A stretch of 6,489 nucleotides of DNA from Pseudoxanthomonas sp. GTDB lineage: Bacteria; Pseudomonadota; Gammaproteobacteria; Xanthomonadales; Xanthomonadaceae. Shown here one piece after another: positions 1-6,489 of this stretch. Below the pieces are notes generated by a model. The model ran no database searches. It worked only from the letters and a program-made list of their open reading frames with translations, and had not been told where the DNA came from. The translations under genes were made by a program, and so were the position numbers. Each line of letters begins with the position of its first letter. Position 1 is the first letter of the stretch. The stretch spans positions 1-6,489 of the forward strand of contig JAJAZJ010000245.1 of NCBI GenBank assembly GCA_026785795.1, written 5' to 3'.

Positions 1-218
1 CGCTACTGGTCGGTTTCGATATTCCAAAGGTCACGAAAGCTCGCTCCGAGCAGATAGCAGCCTACTTTGGTTCGATCCATGAGCTCCGGAATCGCGAACC
101 GAATTCGATTGCCGAGGCTGGGGTTCCGAAACTGGTTGCAGAATCCCTTGCAGATTGGCTCGGCTTGAACGAAGTCTTGGCGACGAAATCACAAGATTCT
201 CTCGACAGTCTGTTATAA
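1..218 (+). CDS. 3' end of a LigA-like gene (HhH region), ends at in-frame TAA
   Basis: The frame is open from the window edge; 71 full codons are visible before TAA at 216-218, and the start lies outside. The peptide aligns by eye with the last helix-hairpin-helix repeats of NAD+-dependent DNA ligase LigA: IAAYFGSIHEL (residues 18-28) corresponds to LAAYFGTLEAL in E. coli LigA, and VPKLVAESLADWL (41-53) to the next hairpin and helix. In LigA this domain grips the DNA backbone around the nick. Both hairpins look degenerate, because the usual Val-Gly is V-T at residues 10-11 and V-P at 41-42. Base composition is about 51% GC, well below the rest of the window. A BRCT-coding stretch follows in the same frame just after the stop, so this is probably the upstream part of an interrupted ligase gene. 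It could instead be the true end of a shorter LigA-related protein. Family assignment is fairly sure; gene status is uncertain. Confidence 0.6.
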   Translation, partial: LLVGFDIPKVTKARSEQIAAYFGSIHELRNREPNSIAEAGVPKLVAESLADWLGLNEVLATKSQDSLDSLL

Positions 219-485
<267 letters not shown>

Positions 486-505
486 GCCTTCCGCGCCAGC
501 AGCAC

Positions 506-575
506 TGTAGGAGCGGCGTAAGCCGCGATGAAGCGTTGCCAGTAGAGCCCCATCGCGGCTGGCGCCGCTCCTACA
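506..575. repeat. Head-to-head pair of GTAG-headed REP-like palindromes
   Basis: Two 25-base units, 506-530 and 551-575, are inverted copies of each other with 23 of 25 positions matching, separated by a 20-base spacer. Each unit starts with TGTAGGAGCGGC read inward and is itself a small hairpin: GCGGC 513-517 with GCCGC 522-526 (loop GTAA), and GCGGC 555-559 with GCCGC 564-568 (loop TGGC). GTAG-headed stem-loops of this form are known dispersed repeats in Stenotrophomonas (SMAG) and relatives, mobilised by REP-associated tyrosine transposases. The pair could also fold as one long hairpin and act as a terminator or mRNA stabiliser between the ligase-like gene and epmA. Family membership is inferred from sequence pattern only. 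Confidence 0.8.
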
Positions 576-591
576 CGGGCTGGACGTCGCG

Positions 592-1548
592 ATGAACGCG
601 CCGTTGGACGCCCTGCGCCTGCGTGCGGCAGTGAACGCGCTGTTCCGCCTGTATTTCGCCGAGCGCGACGTACTGGAAGTAGAGACGCCGATTCTTTCCC
701 AGGCCGGCAACACCGAGCCCAACATCGAAAGCTTCACCACAGTCTTCAGCGGCCATGCCGATGCCGGCACGCGCATGCGCTGGCTGCGCACGTCACCTGA
801 GTACCCGCTCAAGCGGCTGCTGGCGGCGGGCGTGGGCGACTGCTATGAGCTGGGGCGCGTATTCCGCAACGGCGAGGCCGGCGGCCGCCACAACCCGGAG
901 TTCACCCTGCTGGAATGGTATCGGGTCGGCTGGGACCACCTGCGCCTGGCCGAGGAAGCCGTGGAGCTGGTACAGCGTGCGCTGGGCCTGATTCGCAAGC
1001 AGGCGGATGTGGTGTCGCTCAGCTACCGCGAACTGTTCCAGTCCGGTCTGGGCTTCGATCCGTTCGAGGCCAGCGAGGAGGCACTGCGTTCTGCGCTGGG
1101 TGAGCTGAGCCTGGACGGCGATGGTCTGGAGCGCGACGACTGGCTGGACCTGCTGATCACTCACCGCCTGCAGCCGCACTTCCCGCCGGACCGGATCACC
1201 GTGGTCCTGGATTGGCCGGCCACGCAGTGCGCGCTTGCCAGGATCCGTCCCGGTCAGCCTCCCGTCGCGGAGCGCTTCGAGCTGTACCTGGGCCAACACG
1301 AAATTGCCAACGGCTACCACGAATTGCTGGATCCGATTGAACAGCGCGCGCGTTTCCAGCGTGATCTGGTCACGCGAGAGGGGCGCATTGCCCATCTGCC
1401 CGCCGTGGACGAGCGGCTGCTTGCTGCGATGGCGCAAGGCTTGCCTGCCTGTGCTGGCGTGGCCCTTGGCGTGGATCGCCTGCTGATGGCCATGCTGGGC
1501 ACCGACCGCATCGCCGACGTGCTGCCCTTCGATTTCGCCCACGCCTGA
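592..1548 (+). CDS. epmA: EF-P--(R)-beta-lysine ligase EpmA (GenX/PoxA/YjeA)
   Basis: This is a truncated class II lysyl-tRNA synthetase paralogue of 318 residues; E. coli EpmA has 325. It has the catalytic core but no N-terminal anticodon-binding domain. In the family, it activates (R)-beta-lysine (made by EpmB) with ATP and attaches it to a conserved lysine of elongation factor P in the cytoplasm, which helps ribosomes through polyproline stretches. Motif 1 is LEVETP (28-33). TSPEYPLKRLL is at 67-77. Motif 2 runs from FRNGE to LLEWYR (91-111). The lysine-pocket segments are AERFELY (226-232) and ANGYHEL (239-245). Motif 3 is GVALGVDRLLM (289-299). Ala291 matches E. coli Ala298, the small-pocket residue that separates EpmA from true LysRS, where Gly is usual. 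ATG 592 is the only good start: the frame is open back to 532 but has no ATG, GTG or TTG. The Shine-Dalgarno is weak (GGAC at 582-585), and the start lies only 16 bases after the REP pair. Confidence 0.95.
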   Translation: MNAPLDALRLRAAVNALFRLYFAERDVLEVETPILSQAGNTEPNIESFTTVFSGHADAGTRMRWLRTSPEYPLKRLLAAGVGDCYELGRVFRNGEAGGRHNPEFTLLEWYRVGWDHLRLAEEAVELVQRALGLIRKQADVVSLSYRELFQSGLGFDPFEASEEALRSALGELSLDGDGLERDDWLDLLITHRLQPHFPPDRITVVLDWPATQCALARIRPGQPPVAERFELYLGQHEIANGYHELLDPIEQRARFQRDLVTREGRIAHLPAVDERLLAAMAQGLPACAGVALGVDRLLMAMLGTDRIADVLPFDFAHA

Positions 1549-1565
1549 CCGCAACCAGCCCTGCA

Positions 1566-1640
1566 GGAGCGCCCCATGGGCGCGAGCGCTTCCCAGGCCA
1601 TCCGGATCAAGCGCAAGAGCGCGCGCCCGTGGGGCGCTCC
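1566..1640. repeat. Second inverted-repeat pair of short palindromes between epmA and mtnA
   Basis: The 19-base arms at 1566-1584 and 1622-1640 are inverted copies with 18 of 19 positions matching, separated by 37 bases. Each arm is itself a hairpin with a 6-bp GC-only stem: GCGCCC 1569-1574 with GGGCGC 1578-1583 (loop CAT), and GCGCCC 1623-1628 with GGGCGC 1632-1637 (loop GTG). The layout matches the pair upstream of epmA, but the core sequence differs and the GTAG head is missing or eroded (GCAG before the left arm, CTCCCAC at the right). It is probably a second REP-like family. It starts 17 bases after the epmA stop and could also block transcription into mtnA, although no T-tract follows. 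Confidence 0.7.
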
Positions 1641-1688
1641 CACCGACTTCGCGGCAACTTGCCTGCGTTGGCCGGTTAAACTTCGACC

Positions 1689-2747
1689 ATGGCCATCGAA
1701 ATCGACTACGCGCGTTACGACCATGTCCGCCCCATCCACTGGACTGGCGAGGTGCTGGAATTGCTGGACCAGCGCGTGCTCCCTTTTCGCGTGGAGTACC
1801 TGACTTGTACCAGCAGTGACGACGTGGCCAGCGCAATCCACTCGCTGGCGGTTCGCGGTGCACCTGCCATTGGCATTGCGGCGGCCTGGGGAGTGGTATT
1901 GGCCGCGCGCAAGATGGATGCCCGGAATGGCGCAGAGGCGGCACTGAAGCTTGAGCCTGCACTTCAACGCCTGAACGCGTCGCGGCCCACCGCGGTCAAC
2001 CTGGCCTGGGCGCTTGCGCGCATGCGCCGGGTGCTGCAGCAGGGGGGGGCAGACTGGCGGCGCGTGCTCGAAGCAGAAGCCGATGCCATTGCGGTGGAGG
2101 ACCTGGCCGCGAATCGCCATATGGGTGCGCTGGGCGCTGCGTTGATCGCGCCGGGCAGTGGCGTCCTGACCCATTGCAATACCGGCTCCCTGGCAACGGC
2201 TGGATTCGGCACTGCGTTGGGGGTGATCCGTGCCGGGGTGGCGCAGCACCGCATCGACCGGATATTTGCCGGTGAAACCCGGCCTTGGCAGCAGGGTGCG
2301 CGGCTGACCGCCTGGGAACTGCAGCAAGATGGCATCGACGCTACGCTCATCGCCGACTCGGCCGCTGCACACCTGATGAAAACCGGTGCGGTACAGTGGG
2401 TAATCGTGGGCGCCGACCGTATCTGCGCCAACGGCGACACCGCCAACAAGATAGGCACCTACCAGTTGGCCATTGCCGCGCGCCACCATGGGGTGAAGTT
2501 CATGGTGGTGGCGCCTGCATCGACCGTAGACATGCAGATGCCCAGCGGTGAGCTGATCGAGATCGAGGAACGGGACCCGGCAGAAATGCTGGGTATAGGC
2601 GGCGTCCGCGTCGTGGCCGAAGGCATCGATGCCTGGAACCCGGTTTTCGACGTGACCCCGGGCGATTTGATCGATGCCATCGTGACCGAAAGGGGGGTGA
2701 TCCAGCGGCCCTCGCCCGAGTCCATGCGGGCCGCATTCGGCAGCTGA
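1689..2747 (+). CDS. mtnA: S-methyl-5-thioribose-1-phosphate isomerase MtnA
   Basis: This cytoplasmic enzyme converts methylthioribose-1-phosphate to methylthioribulose-1-phosphate in the methionine salvage pathway, which recycles the methylthioadenosine left by polyamine and quorum-signal synthesis. At 352 residues it is the usual length for the family. Visible signatures are RGAPAIG (56-62), the catalytic-cysteine motif THCNTG with Cys163, [16 protein letters not shown] (196-211), the catalytic-aspartate motif GADR with Asp243, and NKIGTYQLA (253-261). Cys163 and Asp243 correspond to Cys160 and Asp240 of the Bacillus subtilis enzyme. The start at ATG 1689 gives the N-terminal [18 protein letters not shown] segment expected of the family, but no clear Shine-Dalgarno precedes it. 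No other salvage genes are in the window, so mtnA stands apart here. A run of eight G (2042-2049) lies inside the gene at the Gln-Gly-Gly codons. Confidence 0.96.
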   Translation: MAIEIDYARYDHVRPIHWTGEVLELLDQRVLPFRVEYLTCTSSDDVASAIHSLAVRGAPAIGIAAAWGVVLAARKMDARNGAEAALKLEPALQRLNASRPTAVNLAWALARMRRVLQQGGADWRRVLEAEADAIAVEDLAANRHMGALGAALIAPGSGVLTHCNTGSLATAGFGTALGVIRAGVAQHRIDRIFAGETRPWQQGARLTAWELQQDGIDATLIADSAAAHLMKTGAVQWVIVGADRICANGDTANKIGTYQLAIAARHHGVKFMVVAPASTVDMQMPSGELIEIEERDPAEMLGIGGVRVVAEGIDAWNPVFDVTPGDLIDAIVTERGVIQRPSPESMRAAFGS

Positions 2748-2771
2748 GAAATCGCGGGATGCGGGGCGTGC

Positions 2772-2794
2772 AAACAGGCCGCAAGTGCCTGTTT
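2772..2794 (+). terminator. Hairpin downstream of mtnA, possible weak terminator
   Basis: AAACAGGC at 2772-2779 pairs perfectly with GCCTGTTT at 2787-2794 across a 7-base loop, 24 bases after the mtnA stop. Only three T follow within the arm itself, so it is not a canonical intrinsic terminator. It lies upstream of the likely gyrA promoter, which fits separation of the two transcripts. Because the structure is symmetrical, its strand is not fixed by sequence. Confidence 0.5.
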
Positions 2795-2831
2795 CCGCAG
2801 GGTCGAAAGCGTCCCTCGGGGTTGCCATCCG

Positions 2832-2840
2832 TGGTATGAT
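2832..2840 (+). promoter_or_regulatory. Probable extended -10 promoter of gyrA
   Basis: TGGTATGAT combines an extended -10 element (TG at 2832-2833) with a -10 hexamer TATGAT at 2835-2840, which matches the sigma-70 consensus at five of six positions. At 17-base spacing the -35 position (2812-2817) reads tccctc, which is poor; the TG element could compensate. TTGCCA at 2822-2827 is only 7 bases from the -10 box and cannot serve as its -35. Transcription would start near 2847 and give a leader of about 88 bases before gyrA. This is a pattern match only. Confidence 0.5.
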
Positions 2841-2869
2841 TCGAGGGTTGAAAATCCCACCGATTTCCG

Positions 2870-2899
2870 GCCCGCCGAACCTGCTTTTGCAGCCCGGGC
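2870..2899 (+). promoter_or_regulatory. Stem-loop in the predicted gyrA leader
   Basis: An outer stem GCCCG (2870-2874) with CGGGC (2895-2899) encloses an inner stem CTGC (2881-2884) with GCAG (2889-2892) and a TTTT loop; the internal loop is asymmetric, 6 against 2 bases. The hairpin ends 35 bases before the gyrA ATG and leaves the weak ribosome-binding site (CGGAAC, 2925-2930) free. It may affect leader stability. I know of no described regulator binding such a structure, so its function is open. Confidence 0.35.
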
Positions 2900-2934
2900 T
2901 TTGGCCGAATCAATAACCAGAATACGGAACCCGA

Positions 2935-5526
2935 ATGGCAGAACTCGCCAAGGAAATCATCCCGGTCAACATCGAAGACGAGATGCGCCGCAGCTACCTG
3001 GATTACGCCATGAGCGTGATCGTGGGGCGCGCCCTTCCCGACGTCCGTGATGGCCTGAAACCTGTCCACCGCCGGGTCCTGTTCGCGATGAACGAACTGG
3101 GGGCGCACAGCAACAAGGCTCACTTCAAGTCGGCCCGCATCGTCGGTGACGTAATCGGTAAATACCATCCGCACGGCGACCAGTCGGTCTACGACACGCT
3201 GGTGCGCATGGCCCAGCCATTCTCTCTGCGCTATCTGCTGGTGGACGGGCAGGGCAACTTCGGTTCTGTCGACGGCGATTCGGCCGCTGCGATGCGTTAC
3301 ACCGAAGCGCGCATGGCGCGCATCACCGACCAGCTGATGGCCGACATCGACAAGGAAACCGTCGACTTCCAGCTGAACTACGACGAGAAGGAATACGAAC
3401 CCACGGTCATGCCGACCCGGTTCCCCAACCTGCTGGTCAACGGCTCCGCTGGTATCGCGGTGGGCATGGCCACCAACATCCCGCCGCATAACCTCACTGA
3501 AGTCATCAATGGCCTGATCGCACTGATCAACGACCCGCAAATCGACGTCGACGGCCTGATGCAGTACATCCCGGGGCCCGATTTCCCCACCGCCGGCATC
3601 ATCAACGGCACCAGCGGCATCGTGGCCGGCTACCGCACCGGGCGCGGCCGGGTACGCATGCGCGCCCGGGCGACCATCGAGGTCAACGAAGACACCGGCC
3701 GCGAGTCGATCATCGTCACCGAGATCCCGTACCAGGTGAACAAGGCGCGGTTGATCGAGAAGATCGCCGAGCTGGTCAAGGAAAAGAAGCTGGAAGGCCT
3801 GAGCGAGCTGCGCGACGAGTCCGACAAGGACGGCATGCGCATCTACATGGAGGTCAAGCGCGGCGATTCGGCCGACGTGGTGCTCAACAACCTGTACCAG
3901 CAGACCCAGATGGAGTCGGTGTTTGGCATCAACATGGTGGCGCTGGTCGACGGCCGCCCGCAGACGCTCAACCTGAAGCAGATGCTGGAAGCCTTCGTGC
4001 GCCACCGCCGCGAAGTAGTGACCCGCCGCACCATTTTCGAGCTGCGCAAGGCCCGTGCCCGTGCGCATATCCTTGAAGGCCTGACCGTCGCGCTGGCCAA
4101 TATCGACGAGATGATCGAGCTGATCAAGACTTCGGCCAACCCGGGCGAAGCCCGTGAGCGCATGTTGGCCAAGACCTGGGAACCAGGGCTGGTGGGCGCG
4201 CTGCTGGCGGCCACCGGCGCCGACACCTCGCGCCCGGAAGACCTGCCCGCCGGCGTCGGCTTCCTAGACGGCGCCTACCAGCTGACCGAGATGCAGGCCA
4301 CCCAGATCCTGGAAATGCGCCTGAACCGCCTGACCGGGCTTGAGCAGGAAAAGCTGACCGAGGAATACAAGGAGCTGCTGCAGGCCATCGCCGGCCTGAT
4401 CCGCATCCTGGAAAACCCGGACGTGCTGCTTGAGGTCATTCACACCGAACTGCTGAACATCAAGGAGGAGTTCGGCGATGCACGCCGCAGCGAAATCCGC
4501 CACAGCGAGGAGGACCTGGATATCCTGGACCTGATCGAGCCCGAAGACGTGGTCGTCACCCTGTCGCATGCCGGTTACGCCAAGCGCCAGCCGGCCAGCG
4601 CCTATCGCGCGCAGCGCCGCGGCGGGCGTGGGCGCAGCGCGGTCTCGACCAAGGAAGAGGATTTCATCGACCAGCTGTGGCTGGTCAACACCCACGACAC
4701 CCTGTTGACCTTCACCAGCAGCGGGCGCGTGTTCTGGCTGTCGGTGTACCAGCTGCCCGAAGCCGGCTCCAACGCGCGTGGCCGCCCGATCATCAACTGG
4801 ATCCCGCTTGAACCGGGCGAGCGGGTGCAGGCGGTACTGCCGGTGCGCGAGTACGGCGAGGGCCAGTACGTGCTGTTCGCCACCCAGGACGGCACGGTCA
4901 AGAAGACACCGCTTACCGAGTTCGCCTACCGCCTGTCGCGCGGCAAGATTGCGATCAACCTGGACGAAGGCGATGCGCTGGTCGGCGTGGCCATGACCGA
5001 CGGCAGCCGCGACGTGATGCTGTTTGCCTCCAACGGCAAGGCGGTGCGTTTCGCCGAGAAGGAAGTACGCAGCACCGGGCGTAATACGACCGGCGTGCGC
5101 GGTATCCGCCTGGCCAAGGGCGAGCAGGTGCGCAGCCTGATCGTGGTTGAAGGCGACGGCGATATCCTCACCGCCAGCGAACGCGGCTACGGCAAGCGCA
5201 CGCCAGTGGAGGACTACCCGCGCAAGGGTCGCGGCACCCAGGGCGTGATTGCCCTGCAGACCTCCGCGCGCAACGGCCAACTGGTCGGCGCCATCCAGCT
5301 TTCGGACCAGCATGAGGTGCTGCTGATTTCCGACGGCGGTACCCTGGTGCGCACGCGTGCATCCGAAATATCGCAGGTGGGCCGCAACACGCAGGGCGTA
5401 ACCCTGATCAAGCTGGCCCCGGACGAAACCCTGCAGGCCGTGGAGCGCCTGGACGACTCGCTGGACCAGGATGAGGGTCCGCTGGATTCGCCGCTGCCGG
5501 TCGAAGGCATCCAGCCGCAGGGCTAA
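2935..5526 (+). CDS. gyrA: DNA gyrase subunit A
   Basis: This is the complete 863-residue GyrA (E. coli has 875). With GyrB it forms the A2B2 type II topoisomerase that introduces negative supercoils using ATP. The N-terminal breakage-reunion domain includes [15 protein letters not shown] (33-47) and the active-site Tyr122 after Arg121 in [11 protein letters not shown]. The numbering equals E. coli through this region. The C-terminal beta-pinwheel carries the GyrA box QRRGGRG at 560-566, which wraps DNA and distinguishes gyrase from ParC, followed by repeated blades. The tail is acidic (DDSLDQDEG, 840-848). In the quinolone-resistance-determining region, E. coli Ser83-Ala84 is Gln83-Ser84 here, while Asp87 is kept. 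The start at ATG 2935 gives the standard [18 protein letters not shown]-terminus and has a weak GGA six bases upstream. It is probably transcribed from its own promoter at about 2835. Confidence 0.99.
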   Translation: MAELAKEIIPVNIEDEMRRSYLDYAMSVIVGRALPDVRDGLKPVHRRVLFAMNELGAHSNKAHFKSARIVGDVIGKYHPHGDQSVYDTLVRMAQPFSLRYLLVDGQGNFGSVDGDSAAAMRYTEARMARITDQLMADIDKETVDFQLNYDEKEYEPTVMPTRFPNLLVNGSAGIAVGMATNIPPHNLTEVINGLIALINDPQIDVDGLMQYIPGPDFPTAGIINGTSGIVAGYRTGRGRVRMRARATIEVNEDTGRESIIVTEIPYQVNKARLIEKIAELVKEKKLEGLSELRDESDKDGMRIYMEVKRGDSADVVLNNLYQQTQMESVFGINMVALVDGRPQTLNLKQMLEAFVRHRREVVTRRTIFELRKARARAHILEGLTVALANIDEMIELIKTSANPGEARERMLAKTWEPGLVGALLAATGADTSRPEDLPAGVGFLDGAYQLTEMQATQILEMRLNRLTGLEQEKLTEEYKELLQAIAGLIRILENPDVLLEVIHTELLNIKEEFGDARRSEIRHSEEDLDILDLIEPEDVVVTLSHAGYAKRQPASAYRAQRRGGRGRSAVSTKEEDFIDQLWLVNTHDTLLTFTSSGRVFWLSVYQLPEAGSNARGRPIINWIPLEPGERVQAVLPVREYGEGQYVLFATQDGTVKKTPLTEFAYRLSRGKIAINLDEGDALVGVAMTDGSRDVMLFASNGKAVRFAEKEVRSTGRNTTGVRGIRLAKGEQVRSLIVVEGDGDILTASERGYGKRTPVEDYPRKGRGTQGVIALQTSARNGQLVGAIQLSDQHEVLLISDGGTLVRTRASEISQVGRNTQGVTLIKLAPDETLQAVERLDDSLDQDEGPLDSPLPVEGIQPQG

Positions 5527-5533
5527 GGCACAA

Positions 5534-5554
5534 GGCATCCGCCATGCGGGTGCC
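5534..5554 (+). terminator. GC-rich hairpin after gyrA, probable terminator
   Basis: GGCATCCGC (5534-5542) and GCGGGTGCC (5546-5554) form a 9-bp stem with one G-T wobble and a 3-base CAT loop, starting 7 bases after the gyrA stop. Position and strength fit a transcription terminator. No T-tract follows, so release may be inefficient or depend on Rho. Confidence 0.55.
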
Positions 5555-5584
5555 GCCAGCCCCAAACTTGCCCGAACTACGCTC

Positions 5585-5590
5585 TATACT
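5585..5590 (+). promoter_or_regulatory. Possible -10 box for the alpha-2-macroglobulin gene
   Basis: TATACT matches the sigma-70 -10 consensus at five of six positions and lies 29 bases before the start codon, after the gyrA hairpin. No -35 box is convincing: TTGCCC at 5568-5573 is only 11 bases away. It is offered as the best candidate for a separate promoter, at low certainty. Confidence 0.3.
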
Positions 5591-5607
5591 GCCCAAACCA
5601 ACGGGGC

Positions 5608-5612
5608 AGGGA
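5608..5612 (+). promoter_or_regulatory. Ribosome-binding site of the alpha-2-macroglobulin gene
   Basis: AGGGA with a 7-base spacer before ATG 5620 is the clearest Shine-Dalgarno sequence in the window; those of epmA, mtnA and gyrA are weak or absent. It fixes the start that places the lipobox at residues 25-28. Confidence 0.7.
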
Positions 5613-5619
5613 AACGCAC

Positions 5620-6489
5620 ATGGGGTCGGGGTCGAAGGGCAAACAGGCCGTGCGCCACTCGCTCTGGGTTTGCGCGCTGCTGCTGGTGGCACTGGCGGGC
5701 TGCAGGCGCAATGAAACCGGCCAGCTGCCAGCCCTCAGCGGCGAACCGGTGCAGGCGCAGAAGCAGGCCATCGAAGGATTCGCGCTGGTAAGCGCCTTTC
5801 CGGACCAGGATGATGGTGATCTGTCCATCGCCCTGGAGTTCAGCCGCCCGCTGGTGGGTTCGCAGGATTTCGACGCACTGCTCGCCGTTAGCGATAGCAA
5901 AGGCGCTGCGGTCAAGGGTAGCTGGGTGCTGGATGAAAAGGGCAGCATCCTGCGTTTCCCCTATGTTGCAGCGGCCAATGACTACGAGGTGATGCTGCGC
6001 CCCGGGCTGCTGGCTGCCGACGGCAGCCGCATCGCCAAGGAGCAGAAACAAAAGGTCCACACCGGCCAGCTGGAGCCGGCCGTGGGCTTCGCATCGCAGG
6101 GCAGCGTATTGCCGGCGCGCGATAGTCGTGGGCTGCCGGTGGTCTCGGTCAACGTCAAGGAAGTGGACGTCGAGTTCCTGCGCGTTCCCGAGGCCAAGCT
6201 GCCCAAGTTCTTTTCCGAGTACCAGCGCGGCGGACGGCGCAGCAGCTGGGATCTCAACCGCACTTACGACGGCAGCGTTCCGCTGGGGGAACTGGCTGAA
6301 CCGGTGTACGTCAACCGCTTCCTGCTGGGCGGCAAGCCCAACCAGCGTGCAGTGACCTATCTGCCTATCCAGGACATCACCGAACTGCAGGAGCCCGGCC
6401 TGTACTTCGCGGTGATGAAACGCTCCGGCAGTTTCGATGACGCCATGGAAACCGCGTTCTTCACCGTCAGCGACCTGGGCCTTCACGCC
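5620..6489 (+). CDS. yfhM: YfhM-type bacterial alpha-2-macroglobulin lipoprotein, N-terminal part
   Basis: The frame is open from ATG 5620 to the window edge, giving 290 codons of a protein that is about 1,650 residues in E. coli YfhM. The family traps attacking proteases in the periplasm and is thought to work with the peptidoglycan repair enzyme PbpC. A lipoprotein signal is clear: basic residues, a hydrophobic stretch (14-26) and lipobox LAGC with Cys28 as the lipidation site. The mature N-terminal region follows YfhM by eye: PAVGFASQGSVLP (153-165) against PSVGFASRGSLLP, then GLPVVSVNVKEVDVEFLRV (171-189), and GLYFAVMKRSG (260-270) against GVYLAVMNQAG. These are the first macroglobulin-like domains. 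The thioester motif and bait region would lie beyond the window and cannot be checked. AGGGA at 5608-5612, seven bases before the ATG, is a good ribosome-binding site and supports the start. Confidence 0.93.
   Translation, partial: MGSGSKGKQAVRHSLWVCALLLVALAGCRRNETGQLPALSGEPVQAQKQAIEGFALVSAFPDQDDGDLSIALEFSRPLVGSQDFDALLAVSDSKGAAVKGSWVLDEKGSILRFPYVAAANDYEVMLRPGLLAADGSRIAKEQKQKVHTGQLEPAVGFASQGSVLPARDSRGLPVVSVNVKEVDVEFLRVPEAKLPKFFSEYQRGGRRSSWDLNRTYDGSVPLGELAEPVYVNRFLLGGKPNQRAVTYLPIQDITELQEPGLYFAVMKRSGSFDDAMETAFFTVSDLGLHA

Noticed and set aside
506..575. Could the GTAG repeats be a CRISPR array or attachment site?
   Set aside because: There are only two units and they are inverted, not direct, with internal palindromes and no spacer series; no integrase gene is in the window.
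1659..1681. Possible mtnA promoter (TTGCCT 1659-1664 and TTAAAC 1676-1681), perhaps giving a leaderless mRNA
   Set aside because: The spacing is 11 bases, too short for sigma-70, and the -10 match is weak. The missing Shine-Dalgarno keeps the idea open, but the sequence does not support a feature.
1314..2828. Long open frame on the minus strand opposite epmA and mtnA (504 codons)
   Set aside because: It lies antisense to two well-conserved genes and resembles no family. Long antisense frames are expected in GC-rich coding DNA.
2748..2934. Riboswitch between mtnA and gyrA, or a SAM-type element for mtnA
   Set aside because: No known riboswitch core is recognisable; only simple hairpins are seen, and the gap lies downstream of mtnA.
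2500..4068. Minus-strand open frame of 522 codons across the mtnA-gyrA gap
   Set aside because: It crosses the gyrA promoter region and the conserved gyrA 5' half, and its product is low-complexity and His/Val/Asp-rich, typical of a shadow of GC-rich codons.
5584..6486. Minus-strand open frame of 300 codons at the right edge
   Set aside because: It is antisense to the alpha-2-macroglobulin gene, whose lipobox, ribosome-binding site and family similarity fix the + strand as coding.

Overview
This 6.5-kb window looks like an ordinary chromosomal segment from a gammaproteobacterium of the Xanthomonadaceae/Lysobacteraceae type (Stenotrophomonas, Xanthomonas, Pseudoxanthomonas or a relative). The reasons are the high GC content of most genes, GTAG-headed palindromic repeats (REP/SMAG-like) between genes, and a GyrA with Gln at E. 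coli position 83. The genus is an inference and no database was searched. Every gene I can support is on the + strand.

Layout: (1) 1-485 holds the 3' end of an NAD+-dependent DNA ligase (LigA)-like gene. Its helix-hairpin-helix (HhH) part and its BRCT domain are in the same frame but are separated by an in-frame TAA at 216-218. The HhH part is about 51% GC, against about 61% for the BRCT part. (2) 486-591 carries a head-to-head pair of REP-like palindromes. (3) 592-1548 is epmA, the elongation factor P (EF-P) lysine-modifying LysRS paralogue. (4) 1549-1688 carries a second, unrelated pair of palindromes. (5) 1689-2747 is mtnA, methylthioribose-1-phosphate isomerase of methionine salvage. (6) 2748-2934 has a hairpin after mtnA, a probable extended -10 promoter and a structured leader. 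(7) 2935-5526 is complete gyrA, followed by a terminator-like hairpin. (8) 5620 to the window end is the first 290 codons of a YfhM-type bacterial alpha-2-macroglobulin lipoprotein, which runs off the edge. The longest gene-free stretch is 187 bases.

The genes do not form one pathway. They serve DNA ligation, translation-factor modification, sulfur salvage, DNA supercoiling and periplasmic defence, and hairpins or repeats lie in each of the main gaps. I did not find a new multi-gene system. The items most worth a second look are the interrupted ligase end, the two repeat pairs that bracket epmA, and the natural Gln83 in GyrA.
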